Assembly: GCA_905181875.1 (NCBI GenBank)
Contig: CAJIZH010000001.1
Span: 186,001-250,000, forward strand
DNA: 64,000 nt
Reading direction: 5' to 3'
Origin: Flavobacteriales bacterium UBA6770
GTDB lineage: Bacteria > Bacteroidota > Bacteroidia > Flavobacteriales_G > Salibacteraceae
The first letter of the stretch is position 1; each line of letters begins with the position of its first letter. Of this stretch, positions 17,652-26,893 are shown piece after piece. The notes beneath the pieces are model-generated. The model did not search any database, was not told the origin of the DNA, and was given only the letters and a program-made list of their open reading frames with translations. The position numbers were made by a program, and so were the translations under genes.

Positions 17652-17900
17652 ATGAAAATGAAGAAAAATAAGTTTCTACTACTATCCTTTGCTCTAACCT
17701 TAGGGTTATCCTCTTGCAAAAAGAATTACGAATGTTGTTACTTTAATACTGAAGGAGAAAAAATAGAGGAGGGTAATTTTATTTGCGGCGAAAAAAAAAT
17801 GAGTAAGGACGAGGTTGTAGATTTAGAAGTAAGGATGAATGAAGCTTCTGCAGAATGGAATGGTTCTGGGAAATGTGAAATAATTACGGTAGTTAAATAG
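17652..17900 (+). CDS. Small cysteine-rich lipoprotein, array copy 5
   Basis: 82 residues. The lipobox is LGLSSC, then KKNYECCYFNTEGEKIEEG, FICGEKKMSKDEVVDLE and SGKCEI: again the lipidated Cys plus four Cys in the same order as its neighbours. Closest to copy 4. The ATGs at 17652 and 17658 are both possible. It ends 94 bases before the MauE-thioredoxin gene on the same strand. Function unknown. Confidence 0.78.
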   Translation: MKMKKNKFLLLSFALTLGLSSCKKNYECCYFNTEGEKIEEGNFICGEKKMSKDEVVDLEVRMNEASAEWNGSGKCEIITVVK

Positions 17901-17994
17901 ATTTTTCAAGTGAACATGCAAAGTCTTTTTTGTGAAAAGGACATTTTGGCCCCATTGTACCAGCTGAAACAACACGTTTGGTAAAAGATTGAAC

Positions 17995-18924
17995 ATGACG
18001 ATCGATAAAAAATTTGTTTATAGGTATTTCCTTCAAATTCTCCTTTCCACTGTATTTTTAGTTTCGGGTTGGTTAAAACTAGCACCGATAGAGCCCTTTG
18101 AATTAACGCTAGTAGATTCCGGTATAATTCCATGGTCTTTGGCTCCATATGTTGCCAGAGTGCTCATTGCTTTAGAAGTTTTTATAGGATTAGCACTTAT
18201 TTTTAATACTAAGTACACAAGGCTTGTTTTAAAATTTGGTCTTTATCTAACGTTATTTTTTTCTGTTTATCTTCTGCTATTGTGGTGGTTTAGGGGTAAC
18301 GATATTAATTGTGGTTGTTTCGGTACCCAATTCAGTATGACTCCAATTGAGTCACTCTTAAAAAATGCGCTTCTTATAATTATAATAATGGGAGCATTGA
18401 GACTATCTGTTACAACAAAAAGAAACTTTAAATGGGTTTATCTTTTAGGAGGGTTAGGAATTATTGCAATGCCCTTCATTCTAAATCCGCCAGATGGATA
18501 TTTTTCTTCTGTTGACGAAACCAAGTATCCATATGAATTAAGAACGGAATTGATTCCAGATACTATCAAAACGCATATCCCGTTTAATATTGAAAAAGGA
18601 GAATATCTGATTGCTTTTCTAAGCATAACTTGTCCTCATTGTAAGGTGGGTGCTCAAAAACTGTCAGTTGCAGATAAGAAACATGAGCTTCCACGAATAC
18701 ATGCTTTCTTTATAGGAGACGAAGAGAAAATGACTGAGTTTCGGTTTGAATCGAATAGTAACCTACCCTACACAATGTATCGTGAGCAGAGCTTTTTTAA
18801 ATTTACTAAAGGACTTCTTCCTACGTTTTTACTGATAAAAGATGGGCAAGTTTTAAAGCGTTGGTCAGGATCTGAATTCTCTTATGATGAAATTTCCAGG
18901 ATTTCAAGTTATATAGAAGAGTAG
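17995..18924 (+). CDS. MauE/DoxX-like membrane protein fused to a periplasmic thioredoxin domain
   Basis: 309 residues. Residues ~5-140 hold four membrane helices of the MauE/DoxX redox-associated type with the motif INCGCFGTQF (about 104-113). MauE works in disulfide formation in methylamine dehydrogenase. A further helix near 145-165 leads to a thioredoxin-like domain (about 190-309) with the active-site motif ITCPHCKVGA (about 212-221) and LLPTFLLIKDGQVLKRW, which supplies the cis-Pro region. The domain should face the periplasm. It sits between lipoprotein copies 5 and 6, whose extra cysteines make them plausible substrates or partners; that is inference. ATG 17995 is preferred to TTG 17989. 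Confidence 0.82.
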   Translation: MTIDKKFVYRYFLQILLSTVFLVSGWLKLAPIEPFELTLVDSGIIPWSLAPYVARVLIALEVFIGLALIFNTKYTRLVLKFGLYLTLFFSVYLLLLWWFRGNDINCGCFGTQFSMTPIESLLKNALLIIIIMGALRLSVTTKRNFKWVYLLGGLGIIAMPFILNPPDGYFSSVDETKYPYELRTELIPDTIKTHIPFNIEKGEYLIAFLSITCPHCKVGAQKLSVADKKHELPRIHAFFIGDEEKMTEFRFESNSNLPYTMYREQSFFKFTKGLLPTFLLIKDGQVLKRWSGSEFSYDEISRISSYIEE

Positions 18925-18997
18925 GGTATTCTCTTAATTTATCATAAGTTAAAACTAAATTTCCTTTATTATTGTAGTGAATAGAAAAATAACGAAA

Positions 18998-19228
18998 ATG
19001 AAAAAATTAATAATTGTATTAGCTACGGGAGCACTATTTATAGGAATGTCTTCTTGTACAAAAGATTATGATTGTACATGTGTTACAACCGATCCAATTG
19101 TAGGATCTACTACTAACATTAGTACAGTGAAAGGAACAAAGAAAACGTCTGAAACACTCTGTGATGCTGGTGATATTACCATAGGATCAGGAGATGCTGA
19201 AGTTAAAACTGAGTGTTCTATTAATTAG
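18998..19228 (+). CDS. Small cysteine-rich lipoprotein, array copy 6
   Basis: 76 residues. MKKLIIVLATGALFIGMSSC is a signal peptide with lipobox, then TKDYDCTCVTT, ETLCDAG and KTECSIN: the lipidated Cys plus four Cys. Its CTC motif resembles copy 1 rather than the CC of copies 4 and 5, so two subtypes exist. ATG 18998 gives a normal signal peptide; the upstream GTG 18977 would add MNRKITK. A strong bidirectional terminator follows. Confidence 0.78.
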   Translation: MKKLIIVLATGALFIGMSSCTKDYDCTCVTTDPIVGSTTNISTVKGTKKTSETLCDAGDITIGSGDAEVKTECSIN

Positions 19229-19245
19229 GGAACTAAAAATTATTT

Positions 19246-19279
19246 AAAAAAGCTCTTGAATCTCAAGAGCTTTTTTTTT
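19246..19279. terminator. Bidirectional terminator between copy 6 and the HhH barrel gene
   Basis: AAAAAAGCTCTTGA pairs perfectly with TCAAGAGCTTTTTT around a three-base loop, with T-runs on both strands. It ends just before the stop of the convergent gene. Confidence 0.9.
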
Positions 19280-19280
19280 C

Positions 19281-21392
19281 TTAAAACTTCCAAATAATCT
19301 GACTTTTTATTTCTGCACGTGTTCGGGTTTCAATCAAATCCTTACCACTTCCAAAGTAATCTCTATCAGCTAAGAAGGTTTGGCCAATCTTGAAATTTAA
19401 GGTGAGACCTTCTAATATTTTATAGCGAACTACGCCATAAATCCTACTCCCTGTTAGGTAATAAGCAGGGACATTAAATTGATATAATAAATCATGCTCG
19501 TAGGCATAGATTCGTGCATTGTAATCGGGTGCATCAAATAATGCATAACGAATCTTTAGGGTCAATTTATCATCTAACATATTAAAATAAAGGTCATTAT
19601 AATATAAATAGCCAATACTTAAACTTTCTGGTGCATGCTCAAATTGTCTCACCTCGATCCGAGTTCTGAATCCAACCCAATCGGTGATGTTTGCACTAAA
19701 TTGGAAGCGATATCGACTTGATTTTTCATCTGAAAGTACATTCGTAACAGTTGTTTCTTCTATTGGTGCATTACGTTCCTTAGTCTCATGACGATAGAGC
19801 AGAATTACTTCTTGCCCACGTTTTGGCTTAATGGTTAGTTGTCCACTAAATTCTTGGCCCCCAGAAGGTGCATCGGCTCGGAAGGAAAGCCAAGGGAACG
19901 AATAGACGTCATAGAATGCATTAAAGATTACTTTCTTGATGGGGTACATCTCCACTCCAAAGTAGATTCCGTTTTCGTTTAGAACTCCATTTTTCTCACC
20001 AAAAGCATTTGCAAATTGAGAACGATAATCCTTGGCATAGTAGCGTTGTAAAACACTCATTTTTAAACGACTATCTAGATTCATTAATACTCCATTCAAG
20101 GTTGCGTTGCCACCTCCAATGCTTTGTGCCGTTTCCCCGAAAAAGTGAAATTTTCCCAGTGTCCACTGATAATCAACCCCAATATTGGTGAGCTTATCAC
20201 CTTCAAATTCATGAAATTGATAGTAAGTAAGAGCTCTATCCAATGTTTGATCGTATTCTGATTGAACACCTAAGACCCCAATTTGAAACCCTTTTAAATC
20301 TAAACCTAGCCGCGCTGCAATAATTTTTTCTTCAATGGCATCTTTATCTATAAGCTCAGATGGTAAACGGTGCATTCCACTTGCTTGAAATGAACTAAAA
20401 CTTGATGTTTTTTCACCTGTCAAGGTATCTAATTGAAGGTTTAGGTTTCCATCAATTTGTTTTTGAGAATAGGCGATTGTAAGTTTTAGTTTATCTGTAC
20501 CCAGAACCGCTGCTGCTCCGCGCAAAAAGTTATTCTCATCAGTAGAGGTATAAGCACGTATTTGCTGTGCATATCGTTTTATGTTTACTGTTTGAGTAGG
20601 GGATTTTCTAAAACCAAAACCTGACCAAATAGTCAAACCTTGGCCCATTTGCAATTGGTAATCTCCAATAGCAATCTTGTCTATTGGACCTATGTTTTGT
20701 AAAAACAAATGTGCCGAATAAAAATCAAATCCATTTTGTTGACTTCCTGAAGCAAACTCTTCTCCAGGATCTTTTTCACCTGTTATTCCTGCGCTTATAG
20801 TTTTACTGTATCGAAAGCGATAACGTGCATAAACCCTATCTGGACTACCTAGGTATTTTGCATTAGCATTTGCGGCCAATATTGAATCGCTTACTTCATT
20901 GTATCCTACTGAAGTTGGCAATGTTCTTACGTGACGCACAATGAGTTCGTGTCGCCCATATTTTAATACATTTTTTGGCCGAATTTTTCTTTTCGATACA
21001 ATCGGTTGAACGTTAATAAAAGGAAGTATTTGCTGAATTATTTCGGGTTCAAACCCATCAATTGTTCGAAGTTCATAAACACTAGCAAATCCTCTATTTT
21101 TCGATTGGTAGTAAAGAAGAGCTTGGATTTGAAAATCATTCAATAATTGAAGATCAATTAATTCTTCTTTAGTTGCGTCATTTAGATTGATGGGATTTTC
21201 CAAATAGAAGTAAAGTTGGTCAAAAAGTGTGGTCAAATCAACTTCCTCTGCCTCTAAAGATTGCAGCAGGTATTCAATTCTATCCTCAATTATTTTGGTT
21301 GATTCTTTTTCCAGTTTTTCTTTTTGTGCAAAACTTAAAAACGAACCCAAGGAAAAGGCAATAAGCAATATGTACTTATTCCATTTAATCAT
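19281..21392 (-). CDS. Helix-hairpin-helix plus outer-membrane barrel protein
   Basis: 703 residues. Signal peptide about 1-22 (ends SFAQ). Residues ~64-130 form a ComEA-like pair of helix-hairpin-helix motifs (INLNDATKEELIDLQLL and YELRTIDGFEPEIIQQIL). From about 150 to the end, alternating amphipathic strands end in IKSQIIWKF, typical of an outer-membrane beta barrel. Database annotation often calls such proteins ComEA family, but a DNA-binding role is not established for the barrel-fused form. Its ATG overlaps the end of the PorV/PorQ-like gene by eight bases, so they are coupled. Confidence 0.75.
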   Translation of the reverse strand: MIKWNKYILLIAFSLGSFLSFAQKEKLEKESTKIIEDRIEYLLQSLEAEEVDLTTLFDQLYFYLENPINLNDATKEELIDLQLLNDFQIQALLYYQSKNRGFASVYELRTIDGFEPEIIQQILPFINVQPIVSKRKIRPKNVLKYGRHELIVRHVRTLPTSVGYNEVSDSILAANANAKYLGSPDRVYARYRFRYSKTISAGITGEKDPGEEFASGSQQNGFDFYSAHLFLQNIGPIDKIAIGDYQLQMGQGLTIWSGFGFRKSPTQTVNIKRYAQQIRAYTSTDENNFLRGAAAVLGTDKLKLTIAYSQKQIDGNLNLQLDTLTGEKTSSFSSFQASGMHRLPSELIDKDAIEEKIIAARLGLDLKGFQIGVLGVQSEYDQTLDRALTYYQFHEFEGDKLTNIGVDYQWTLGKFHFFGETAQSIGGGNATLNGVLMNLDSRLKMSVLQRYYAKDYRSQFANAFGEKNGVLNENGIYFGVEMYPIKKVIFNAFYDVYSFPWLSFRADAPSGGQEFSGQLTIKPKRGQEVILLYRHETKERNAPIEETTVTNVLSDEKSSRYRFQFSANITDWVGFRTRIEVRQFEHAPESLSIGYLYYNDLYFNMLDDKLTLKIRYALFDAPDYNARIYAYEHDLLYQFNVPAYYLTGSRIYGVVRYKILEGLTLNFKIGQTFLADRDYFGSGKDLIETRTRAEIKSQIIWKF

Positions 21393-22254
21393 TGCGATTC
21401 AGTTGCCATCTAATGGTCATATTGGGTATAAAGCCCAATGCCTGGTGATATTCTGAGGCTATGTCTATTTCCCAATCATCAAGATTGATTCCAGTACCGA
21501 AGGAAACTTTACGTTGGAAAGAATTTATCCCGAATCGTACATCAAACTTTTCATGAACGCTATATTCAGTTCCAGCTTTCACGTTCATTTTTGCTTCTAA
21601 GTCTTTTTCAATTTCAAAAACAGTTATGAGTTTATCATTAAACTGATAGCTTATTCCTGATTTTAGGATGGTGGGAACTCTATCGTTTAAGGTTTTGTTT
21701 AAGCTTGTTCTGGTTGGGTTATATACATGAACACCTAAAACTAAGTTTTCGGTGAGTTTGCCTCGAATTCCAAACTGTGCAAAAAGAACACCTTCACTGC
21801 CATAAGGCTCAGTAAATCGAGTTTGCATGTAATCGAGCTGTAGGCCCATAGAAATAATATCTCCAAACTTTTTTGCGAAAGCAAGACCATATTTATTTTC
21901 CGCATATTGATCAAACCCAAAAGAAGAAACATTGATTCCAATTACACCAATAGATTTTATTGGAATGGCTAAAGCAGCCGATTTTAGACCAGTTTCGCTT
22001 AACAGAAAGTTATTTTTATATGCTATTCCAACTCCAAAATGAGCTATACCAGCAAGGCCAGCTTGGTTATGAAAGTTTGAAAATACATTTACGAAAGTAC
22101 TCGAAGCATTTCCCATTGCGGAAGATCGGGAGCCAATCGGATAATTATTATTCGAAGCGAATATCGAAGAGGAGGTTAGCAAAAACATTGAAAAACAAAC
22201 CACCCAAATAGAATTTTTCATTTCTGAAAAATAGGAAGATGCTTTCTGTTCCAT
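21385..22254 (-). CDS. PorV/PorQ-like outer-membrane barrel protein
   Basis: 289 residues. A hydrophobic signal (about 14-34) ends at SSIFASNNN. It is followed by YPIGSRSSAMGNASSTFVNV and FHNQAGLA, the GxRxxxMGxA...NPAGLA-type start seen in PorV, PorQ and other FadL-related barrels. The rest is strand-rich. PorV-type proteins shuttle T9SS cargo; this one is shorter than PorV (~390) and nearer PorQ in size, so the exact member is uncertain. It lies 17 bases after purE and overlaps the HhH barrel gene. Confidence 0.65.
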   Translation of the reverse strand: MEQKASSYFSEMKNSIWVVCFSMFLLTSSSIFASNNNYPIGSRSSAMGNASSTFVNVFSNFHNQAGLAGIAHFGVGIAYKNNFLLSETGLKSAALAIPIKSIGVIGINVSSFGFDQYAENKYGLAFAKKFGDIISMGLQLDYMQTRFTEPYGSEGVLFAQFGIRGKLTENLVLGVHVYNPTRTSLNKTLNDRVPTILKSGISYQFNDKLITVFEIEKDLEAKMNVKAGTEYSVHEKFDVRFGINSFQRKVSFGTGINLDDWEIDIASEYHQALGFIPNMTIRWQLNRND

Positions 22255-22271
22255 GTTTCGATTAGGTTAAG

Positions 22272-22766
22272 CTATTGCTTAGATTCCATTTCTTTAGCAG
22301 AAGCTAAAACCTTAGCTTTTAAATCCGCTTTAAATTTTTCTATATTTTTATAGATTGCAGGATGATGGACGCCAATCATTTGAGCGGCAAGAATACCAGC
22401 GTTTTTTGCTCCATCAAGAGCAACGGTAGCTACAGGTATACCATTTGGCATTTGCAGTATAGACAGAATACTGTCCCAGCCATCAATGGAGTTACTCGAT
22501 TTTATAGGTACTCCAATAACAGGCAGCGAAGTGAACGAAGCTGTCATTCCCGGTAAATGTGCAGCTCCACCTGCACCTGCAATTATTACTTTTAGTCCAC
22601 GGCCATAAGCTTCTTTAGCATAGTCAAACATCCTTTCTGGCGTGCGGTGCGCAGAAACAACAGTTAGTTCATATTCAACTCCAAGTTCTTTTAAAACGTC
22701 AGCTGCATCTTGCATAACAGACAGATCACTTTTACTGCCCATTATGATTCCTACTTTACCAATCAT
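22272..22766 (-). CDS. purE: N5-carboxyaminoimidazole ribonucleotide mutase PurE
   Basis: 164 residues. Class I PurE converts N5-CAIR to CAIR in de novo purine synthesis. [19 protein letters not shown] (catalytic His) and [14 protein letters not shown] are the defining motifs. It starts exactly where rlmB ends (one-base overlap) in a compact minus-strand operon. Confidence 0.96.
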   Translation of the reverse strand: MIGKVGIIMGSKSDLSVMQDAADVLKELGVEYELTVVSAHRTPERMFDYAKEAYGRGLKVIIAGAGGAAHLPGMTASFTSLPVIGVPIKSSNSIDGWDSILSILQMPNGIPVATVALDGAKNAGILAAQMIGVHHPAIYKNIEKFKADLKAKVLASAKEMESKQ

Positions 22767-23518
22767 TATTTAAAATTTTGTTGTCGTTCTACTTCCGATA
22801 AAATCATTCCTGCCGCAACGGCAACATTGAGTGAAGCCATTTTGCCTCCCATCGGAATTTTAGCAACGTGATTTACTTTCTCTAATGTTTTTGGATGCAC
22901 ACCTTCGCCTTCATCTCCCATGATAATGGCAATTGGCCCTGTAAGATCAGTTTGATAAATATTATCTTTTGCTTGCTCTGAGCTTGCAACCAATTTTACA
23001 CCGCAACTTTGAATAAATTCAATAGTACTTCCAAAATGAATTTCCTTACATATCGGTAAATTGAAGATCGCTCCAGCAGAGGTTTTTACAACATCAGCAT
23101 TTATGGGTACAGAATTTCGTGCCGGTAAAACGATTGCATTAACTCCCATGCATTCGGCAGTTCTGACTATAGACCCGAAATTTCTGACATCTGTAATTCC
23201 ATCAAGAATTAAGATTCTAGGTACAATACCTGCTTCAATTAACTTGGGCAGTATTTCTTCAATAGATCCATTTTCAATTGGAGAGACAAACCCAACGAAA
23301 CCCTGATGATTTTTTGGTGTTAATCGAAATAATTTCTCAGCAGGAACTTCCTTAACTACTACACCTGCTTTTCGAGCCATACGCTTAAGTTCGGTCGCGT
23401 TTTCTCCTTTAAGTCCTGTTTGGACTAGCAGTTTGTCAATCACTTTTCCAGTTAAAATTGCTTCTTTAACTGGGTGAATTCCGTAAATCAGATTATCGTT
23501 TTCTTCTTCTTCTTGCAT
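22766..23518 (-). CDS. rlmB: 23S rRNA (guanosine-2'-O-)-methyltransferase RlmB
   Basis: 250 residues from ATG 23518. SpoU/TrmH-family knotted methyltransferase; RlmB methylates G2251 of 23S rRNA. The N-terminal substrate-binding domain starts [13 protein letters not shown]. The three SPOUT motifs are [23 protein letters not shown] and [17 protein letters not shown]. The open frame extends 31 codons further upstream, but that stretch overlaps the preceding gene and does not fit the family. From ATG 23518 the gap to the GWxTD gene is one base. Confidence 0.93.
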   Translation of the reverse strand: MQEEEENDNLIYGIHPVKEAILTGKVIDKLLVQTGLKGENATELKRMARKAGVVVKEVPAEKLFRLTPKNHQGFVGFVSPIENGSIEEILPKLIEAGIVPRILILDGITDVRNFGSIVRTAECMGVNAIVLPARNSVPINADVVKTSAGAIFNLPICKEIHFGSTIEFIQSCGVKLVASSEQAKDNIYQTDLTGPIAIIMGDEGEGVHPKTLEKVNHVAKIPMGGKMASLNVAVAAGMILSEVERQQNFK

Positions 23519-23519
23519 T

Positions 23520-24794
23520 CTAATAGTTATATACTCTTCCTTGTCTCCAAGTGTCAACCGCATTGTACCAAAATGATTTGTATTCAGGACTTCTTTTAAG
23601 CCTAAAATCATTGTCGCTAAACGGGTTAAAGGTTTTTGTAAAATTAAAAGTTAAATTGGGTTGAGATTTGTTGTTTCCATAAATCCAACTTTCGCCAGAT
23701 ACTGATCGGTAAATATTATCGGGAGGCCCAAATACAACGTACACTAATCCTCTATCACTTTTCCAACCAGGAACATGGGAAGTAAAGAATTCATTCGAAT
23801 CTTCAATACGACTGTAATAGTTACGTATTAATCCCCTCGATTTGTCTGGACTTGATGTTCTATCCAGCCAAAATTCATCTACAGCGTCTTGCGAATCTAT
23901 CGATTCAGATATGGCTTTATATTCTTTGTTAGTGCTAATAAATCGAAGTGAGGGCAGCATATCTTCATGCTTTTTAATTGCGGGGAAGTATTTGTCAACT
24001 CGCATAATGGTTAATCCTTCTGTAGCCGTTGAATCTGACTGAATATGATATAATCCTTCTAGCATAAAATTAGTTTCAAAGGAACTATTCTCGTCTAAAG
24101 TCACATAATAGAAACTATCGGGCTCAAAGTCAAATCGTTTAGCATTATAACTTATGAATGGAGGTGGAGAAAGTGGAAATTCTCTATCGTAGTATTTTAC
24201 GATTATGCGTTTGATCATTTTGTCGTTGTGCGTGATACGTATCGCAACATTATTATTGATTTGATAACTCAGCATTGGCTGTTGAGTTTTTACGTTTTCC
24301 GTGAAGTAGTTCTGCCTGTTCTGACGAGAAGTTTTATCAATTTGAATCAACTGCTCTTCCTCAATATCTCGGTTCAAGTCTTTTACAATTACTCTAAGTA
24401 TGTAACGCTTAGGATACTGTGCTTTTATGTTAAACATGCCAGTAATGGATTTATTAACTTTTTCATTATTTACATCGGAAATGACAAAAGACGACGAATC
24501 AATTATGGTGGTTGAAGTAAAAGATTCGTAAAGCAAATACATGAATTTTAGATTAGCGGTATAATCTTTTAAATTTTCAGGTTTGTTATATAATAATCCA
24601 TTGCTAAGTATTTGAAAATGAACCTCTGAATTACCTTCTGTCTCATGAAAAATAGTAAATTTTGGTTTGATAATAAGCTCGGAGCCTTTGTACAATTTAG
24701 CGAAATTGTATTTGCTCATATTCTGGGTTGTAGTGCAGGAGCAGGCTAGACAACTTACTAATATTATAATACCCAAAAGGTGAAAAATGCGCAT
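23520..24794 (-). CDS. GWxTD domain lipoprotein
   Basis: 424 residues from ATG 24794 (MRIFHLLGIIILVSCLACSC), a signal peptide with a lipobox at LACSC. The GWxTD domain is near 342 (GWKSDRGLVYVVFGPPDNIY), a motif found across Bacteroidetes and Acidobacteria with unknown function. The earlier ATG at 24818 would add eight residues. It lies 34 bases after the Omp85-like gene and one base before rlmB. Confidence 0.82.
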   Translation of the reverse strand: MRIFHLLGIIILVSCLACSCTTTQNMSKYNFAKLYKGSELIIKPKFTIFHETEGNSEVHFQILSNGLLYNKPENLKDYTANLKFMYLLYESFTSTTIIDSSSFVISDVNNEKVNKSITGMFNIKAQYPKRYILRVIVKDLNRDIEEEQLIQIDKTSRQNRQNYFTENVKTQQPMLSYQINNNVAIRITHNDKMIKRIIVKYYDREFPLSPPPFISYNAKRFDFEPDSFYYVTLDENSSFETNFMLEGLYHIQSDSTATEGLTIMRVDKYFPAIKKHEDMLPSLRFISTNKEYKAISESIDSQDAVDEFWLDRTSSPDKSRGLIRNYYSRIEDSNEFFTSHVPGWKSDRGLVYVVFGPPDNIYRSVSGESWIYGNNKSQPNLTFNFTKTFNPFSDNDFRLKRSPEYKSFWYNAVDTWRQGRVYNY

Positions 24795-24828
24795 CCGACA
24801 AAGGTAATGGTTCGTCATGGTTTTAGAT

Positions 24829-26574
24829 TTAGAAAAAGTTTACAAATCCAAAATGAATTTTAGCCGCTCTAATTAGAATAGGATTGGACATTTGTTTGCC
24901 TAAGGCATAGGAGACAGAGAAGATACCAATTTTTGTATCGAAGCTAATACCAGTTCCAAAACCGAAGGGCGTGTCCGTAATAAAGTCAGTTGAACTTTGA
25001 TTTTCGTACCACCCTTGGTCATAAAAAATGCTGAAGTATGAGTTTTCTTCTAGTATAAATCGGTATTCGAACGTGAAAACGGAATAACTGCTTGCAAATA
25101 TTGATTCCTCGTCAAATCCTCTTAAAGTTTTAAGCCCACCTATTCTGAATAATTCATTTGTAAATAGATTTTCATTGATCAAAACACCTGAGTTATTTCC
25201 AAACATTATAGTGTGTCTCGCAAAAAGAGGAATAAAATATCTTGCAGTTACTTGTCCCTTAATTCTTGTAGTTTTTAACTTCAGAGAATCATATAAAACC
25301 GGATTGATAGAAGGGTTTTGTCTTATTTCTTTGTTGCCAAATCCAACTTGCCCTTCAATATTAAATCCTTTTGTGGGATTAAGCCGATAATCTAATTCTT
25401 CAATTTTACTTCCAAATCCAAAGGAGTTTATTATCACATCCGCATATTCTGGTAATGCATTGGCAATGTCCAAATCCAATGTTGAAATGAGGTTGGATTG
25501 TTCTTTTTCCCAAAACACTTTTACATAATCTCCACCTCTAAATATGTACTGTATGCCAACATCGGTAGTTACAGTGCTAAAAGTGGTGTCTCTGCGATAA
25601 ATGTGTAAGGATGCATCAACGCCCAATGGCGTATCGAATAAAAAGGGATATTGGATTCTAGCCTTTAGATCTTGAGTTTGAGTTTGCATTTTTTTCCAAC
25701 TTACATCTAGAACTTCTCCTTTTCCAATTGCATTTTGAAGTTTCAGCTTAATGTCTCCGGTAACAAGCAGTTTTCCGGTAACATCATCAGGCATAAAACC
25801 AATAATTCCATCAAAATCATTGGCTTTTTTATGGTTGATATATACGTATAGTTTAGTTGAATTTGCTTCAATTCCAAACTCAACTTCAGCAGCGCGGTAT
25901 TCATTAGTAAAAGCGAGTTCTTTAATGCGTAAAGGGATATCTCGAATTAATTTTTCATTGTATAAATCCCCAGATTTAATCCCTAGGTAATTACTTAAAT
26001 ATCGATTGCTGATTTTTGCTGTTCCAGTTATTATTACGGTATCGATTGTTATTTCAATCGATTTGTCAATTTTTAATTGCGCTTCAATTTGCTGCTTTTT
26101 CACGTTCACTGAGTCGAATTGAATAGAGGCAAACGGATAACCATTATTTTCATAATAATCGATTACTCTGCCAAAAAGCTCATTTACGCTAGATGATGAA
26201 ATTGGTCGGTTTTGATAAATTTTGTCTCGAAAACCAATTTTACTGAGCATGCCTTCTTCTGCATTACCAGCATCTAATTTTTTCCATTCAAATTGTTTTC
26301 CAATAGCAACTGCAATGATCCATGGTGTTGAGGTTGAATCAAATTTCACGATTTCACTTGAAATGTACCCTTGAGCAGATAGTTTTCCGAACAACCGTTC
26401 CTTCTGAATTTCAAATTCCTTGGCTGTTAGGTTTTTTCCATTAGAGTTCTTTTTTAGCTTGTTAGTCGGCTCACTATCAGTCCAGTATACCTGATAGGAG
26501 ATTTTTTTTTGCTGCTGTCCATATAAAGCGGCTGTAGCAGTTGTAAAAAGGAATATGAGATATAGTCTTACCAA
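24829..26574 (-). CDS. Omp85/BamA-TamA-like outer-membrane protein
   Basis: 581 residues. Signal peptide about 1-19 (TATAALYGQ). Residues ~85-200 resemble POTRA domains (PFASIQFDSVNVKKQQIE and IDTVIITGTAKISNRYL). The C-terminal ~300 residues form a barrel with the Omp85 signature IGGLKTLRGFDEESI near 480-490 and a terminal Phe (HFGFVNFF). Omp85 proteins insert or translocate outer-membrane and surface proteins. It is too short for the essential BamA (~800), so probably a TamA-like or accessory member. First gene of the minus-strand operon. Confidence 0.8.
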   Translation of the reverse strand: MVRLYLIFLFTTATAALYGQQQKKISYQVYWTDSEPTNKLKKNSNGKNLTAKEFEIQKERLFGKLSAQGYISSEIVKFDSTSTPWIIAVAIGKQFEWKKLDAGNAEEGMLSKIGFRDKIYQNRPISSSSVNELFGRVIDYYENNGYPFASIQFDSVNVKKQQIEAQLKIDKSIEITIDTVIITGTAKISNRYLSNYLGIKSGDLYNEKLIRDIPLRIKELAFTNEYRAAEVEFGIEANSTKLYVYINHKKANDFDGIIGFMPDDVTGKLLVTGDIKLKLQNAIGKGEVLDVSWKKMQTQTQDLKARIQYPFLFDTPLGVDASLHIYRRDTTFSTVTTDVGIQYIFRGGDYVKVFWEKEQSNLISTLDLDIANALPEYADVIINSFGFGSKIEELDYRLNPTKGFNIEGQVGFGNKEIRQNPSINPVLYDSLKLKTTRIKGQVTARYFIPLFARHTIMFGNNSGVLINENLFTNELFRIGGLKTLRGFDEESIFASSYSVFTFEYRFILEENSYFSIFYDQGWYENQSSTDFITDTPFGFGTGISFDTKIGIFSVSYALGKQMSNPILIRAAKIHFGFVNFF

Positions 26575-26783
26575 TTCAGCTAAATAAATTCAAGAACGAT
26601 GTTCGTACCAAAATATTGGTCAAAAATAGAGGCACTAATCCAGATAAGTGGCAGTCAGACCGAATTTAGTTCATCATCTTTCCAATTTCAAATAATTAAG
26701 AGTTGCTGAATCCTTCTAAAATGGTCAGTTAGTCAAGTTTAAAATGACGTTTTGTAATTTACAATGCCTATTCAAAAAATGTT

Positions 26784-26807
26784 CATAAGCTCGTTTATAA
26801 GCTCGTT
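26784..26807 (+). repeat. 12-base tandem direct repeat upstream of dnaB
   Basis: Two copies of (C/T)ATAAGCTCGTT stand head to tail in the 319-base gap between the Omp85-like gene and dnaB. The gap also holds the dnaB promoter; nothing else is recognised in it. Confidence 0.5.
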
Positions 26808-26856
26808 CAAAACTTAAATTTTCAGTGTAAAACAATTGTTTGTAATCTCATTTTTA

Positions 26857-26888
26857 TTTGTTGATTTCTGTTTAATCCCGTTACTTTG
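26857..26888 (+). promoter_or_regulatory. Probable dnaB promoter
   Basis: A TTTG/TTG at 26857-26863 and TTACTTTG at 26881-26888 resemble the Bacteroidetes -33 and -7 boxes at acceptable spacing. The -7 box is imperfect: TAcTTTG, one base short of TAnnTTTG. The dnaB ATG is five bases downstream. Confidence 0.35.
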
Positions 26889-26893
26889 TAATT

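Noticed and set aside
23519-23611. Longer N-terminus for rlmB
   Set aside because: The extra 31 codons overlap the GWxTD gene and do not fit the family; ATG 23518 gives a normal start.
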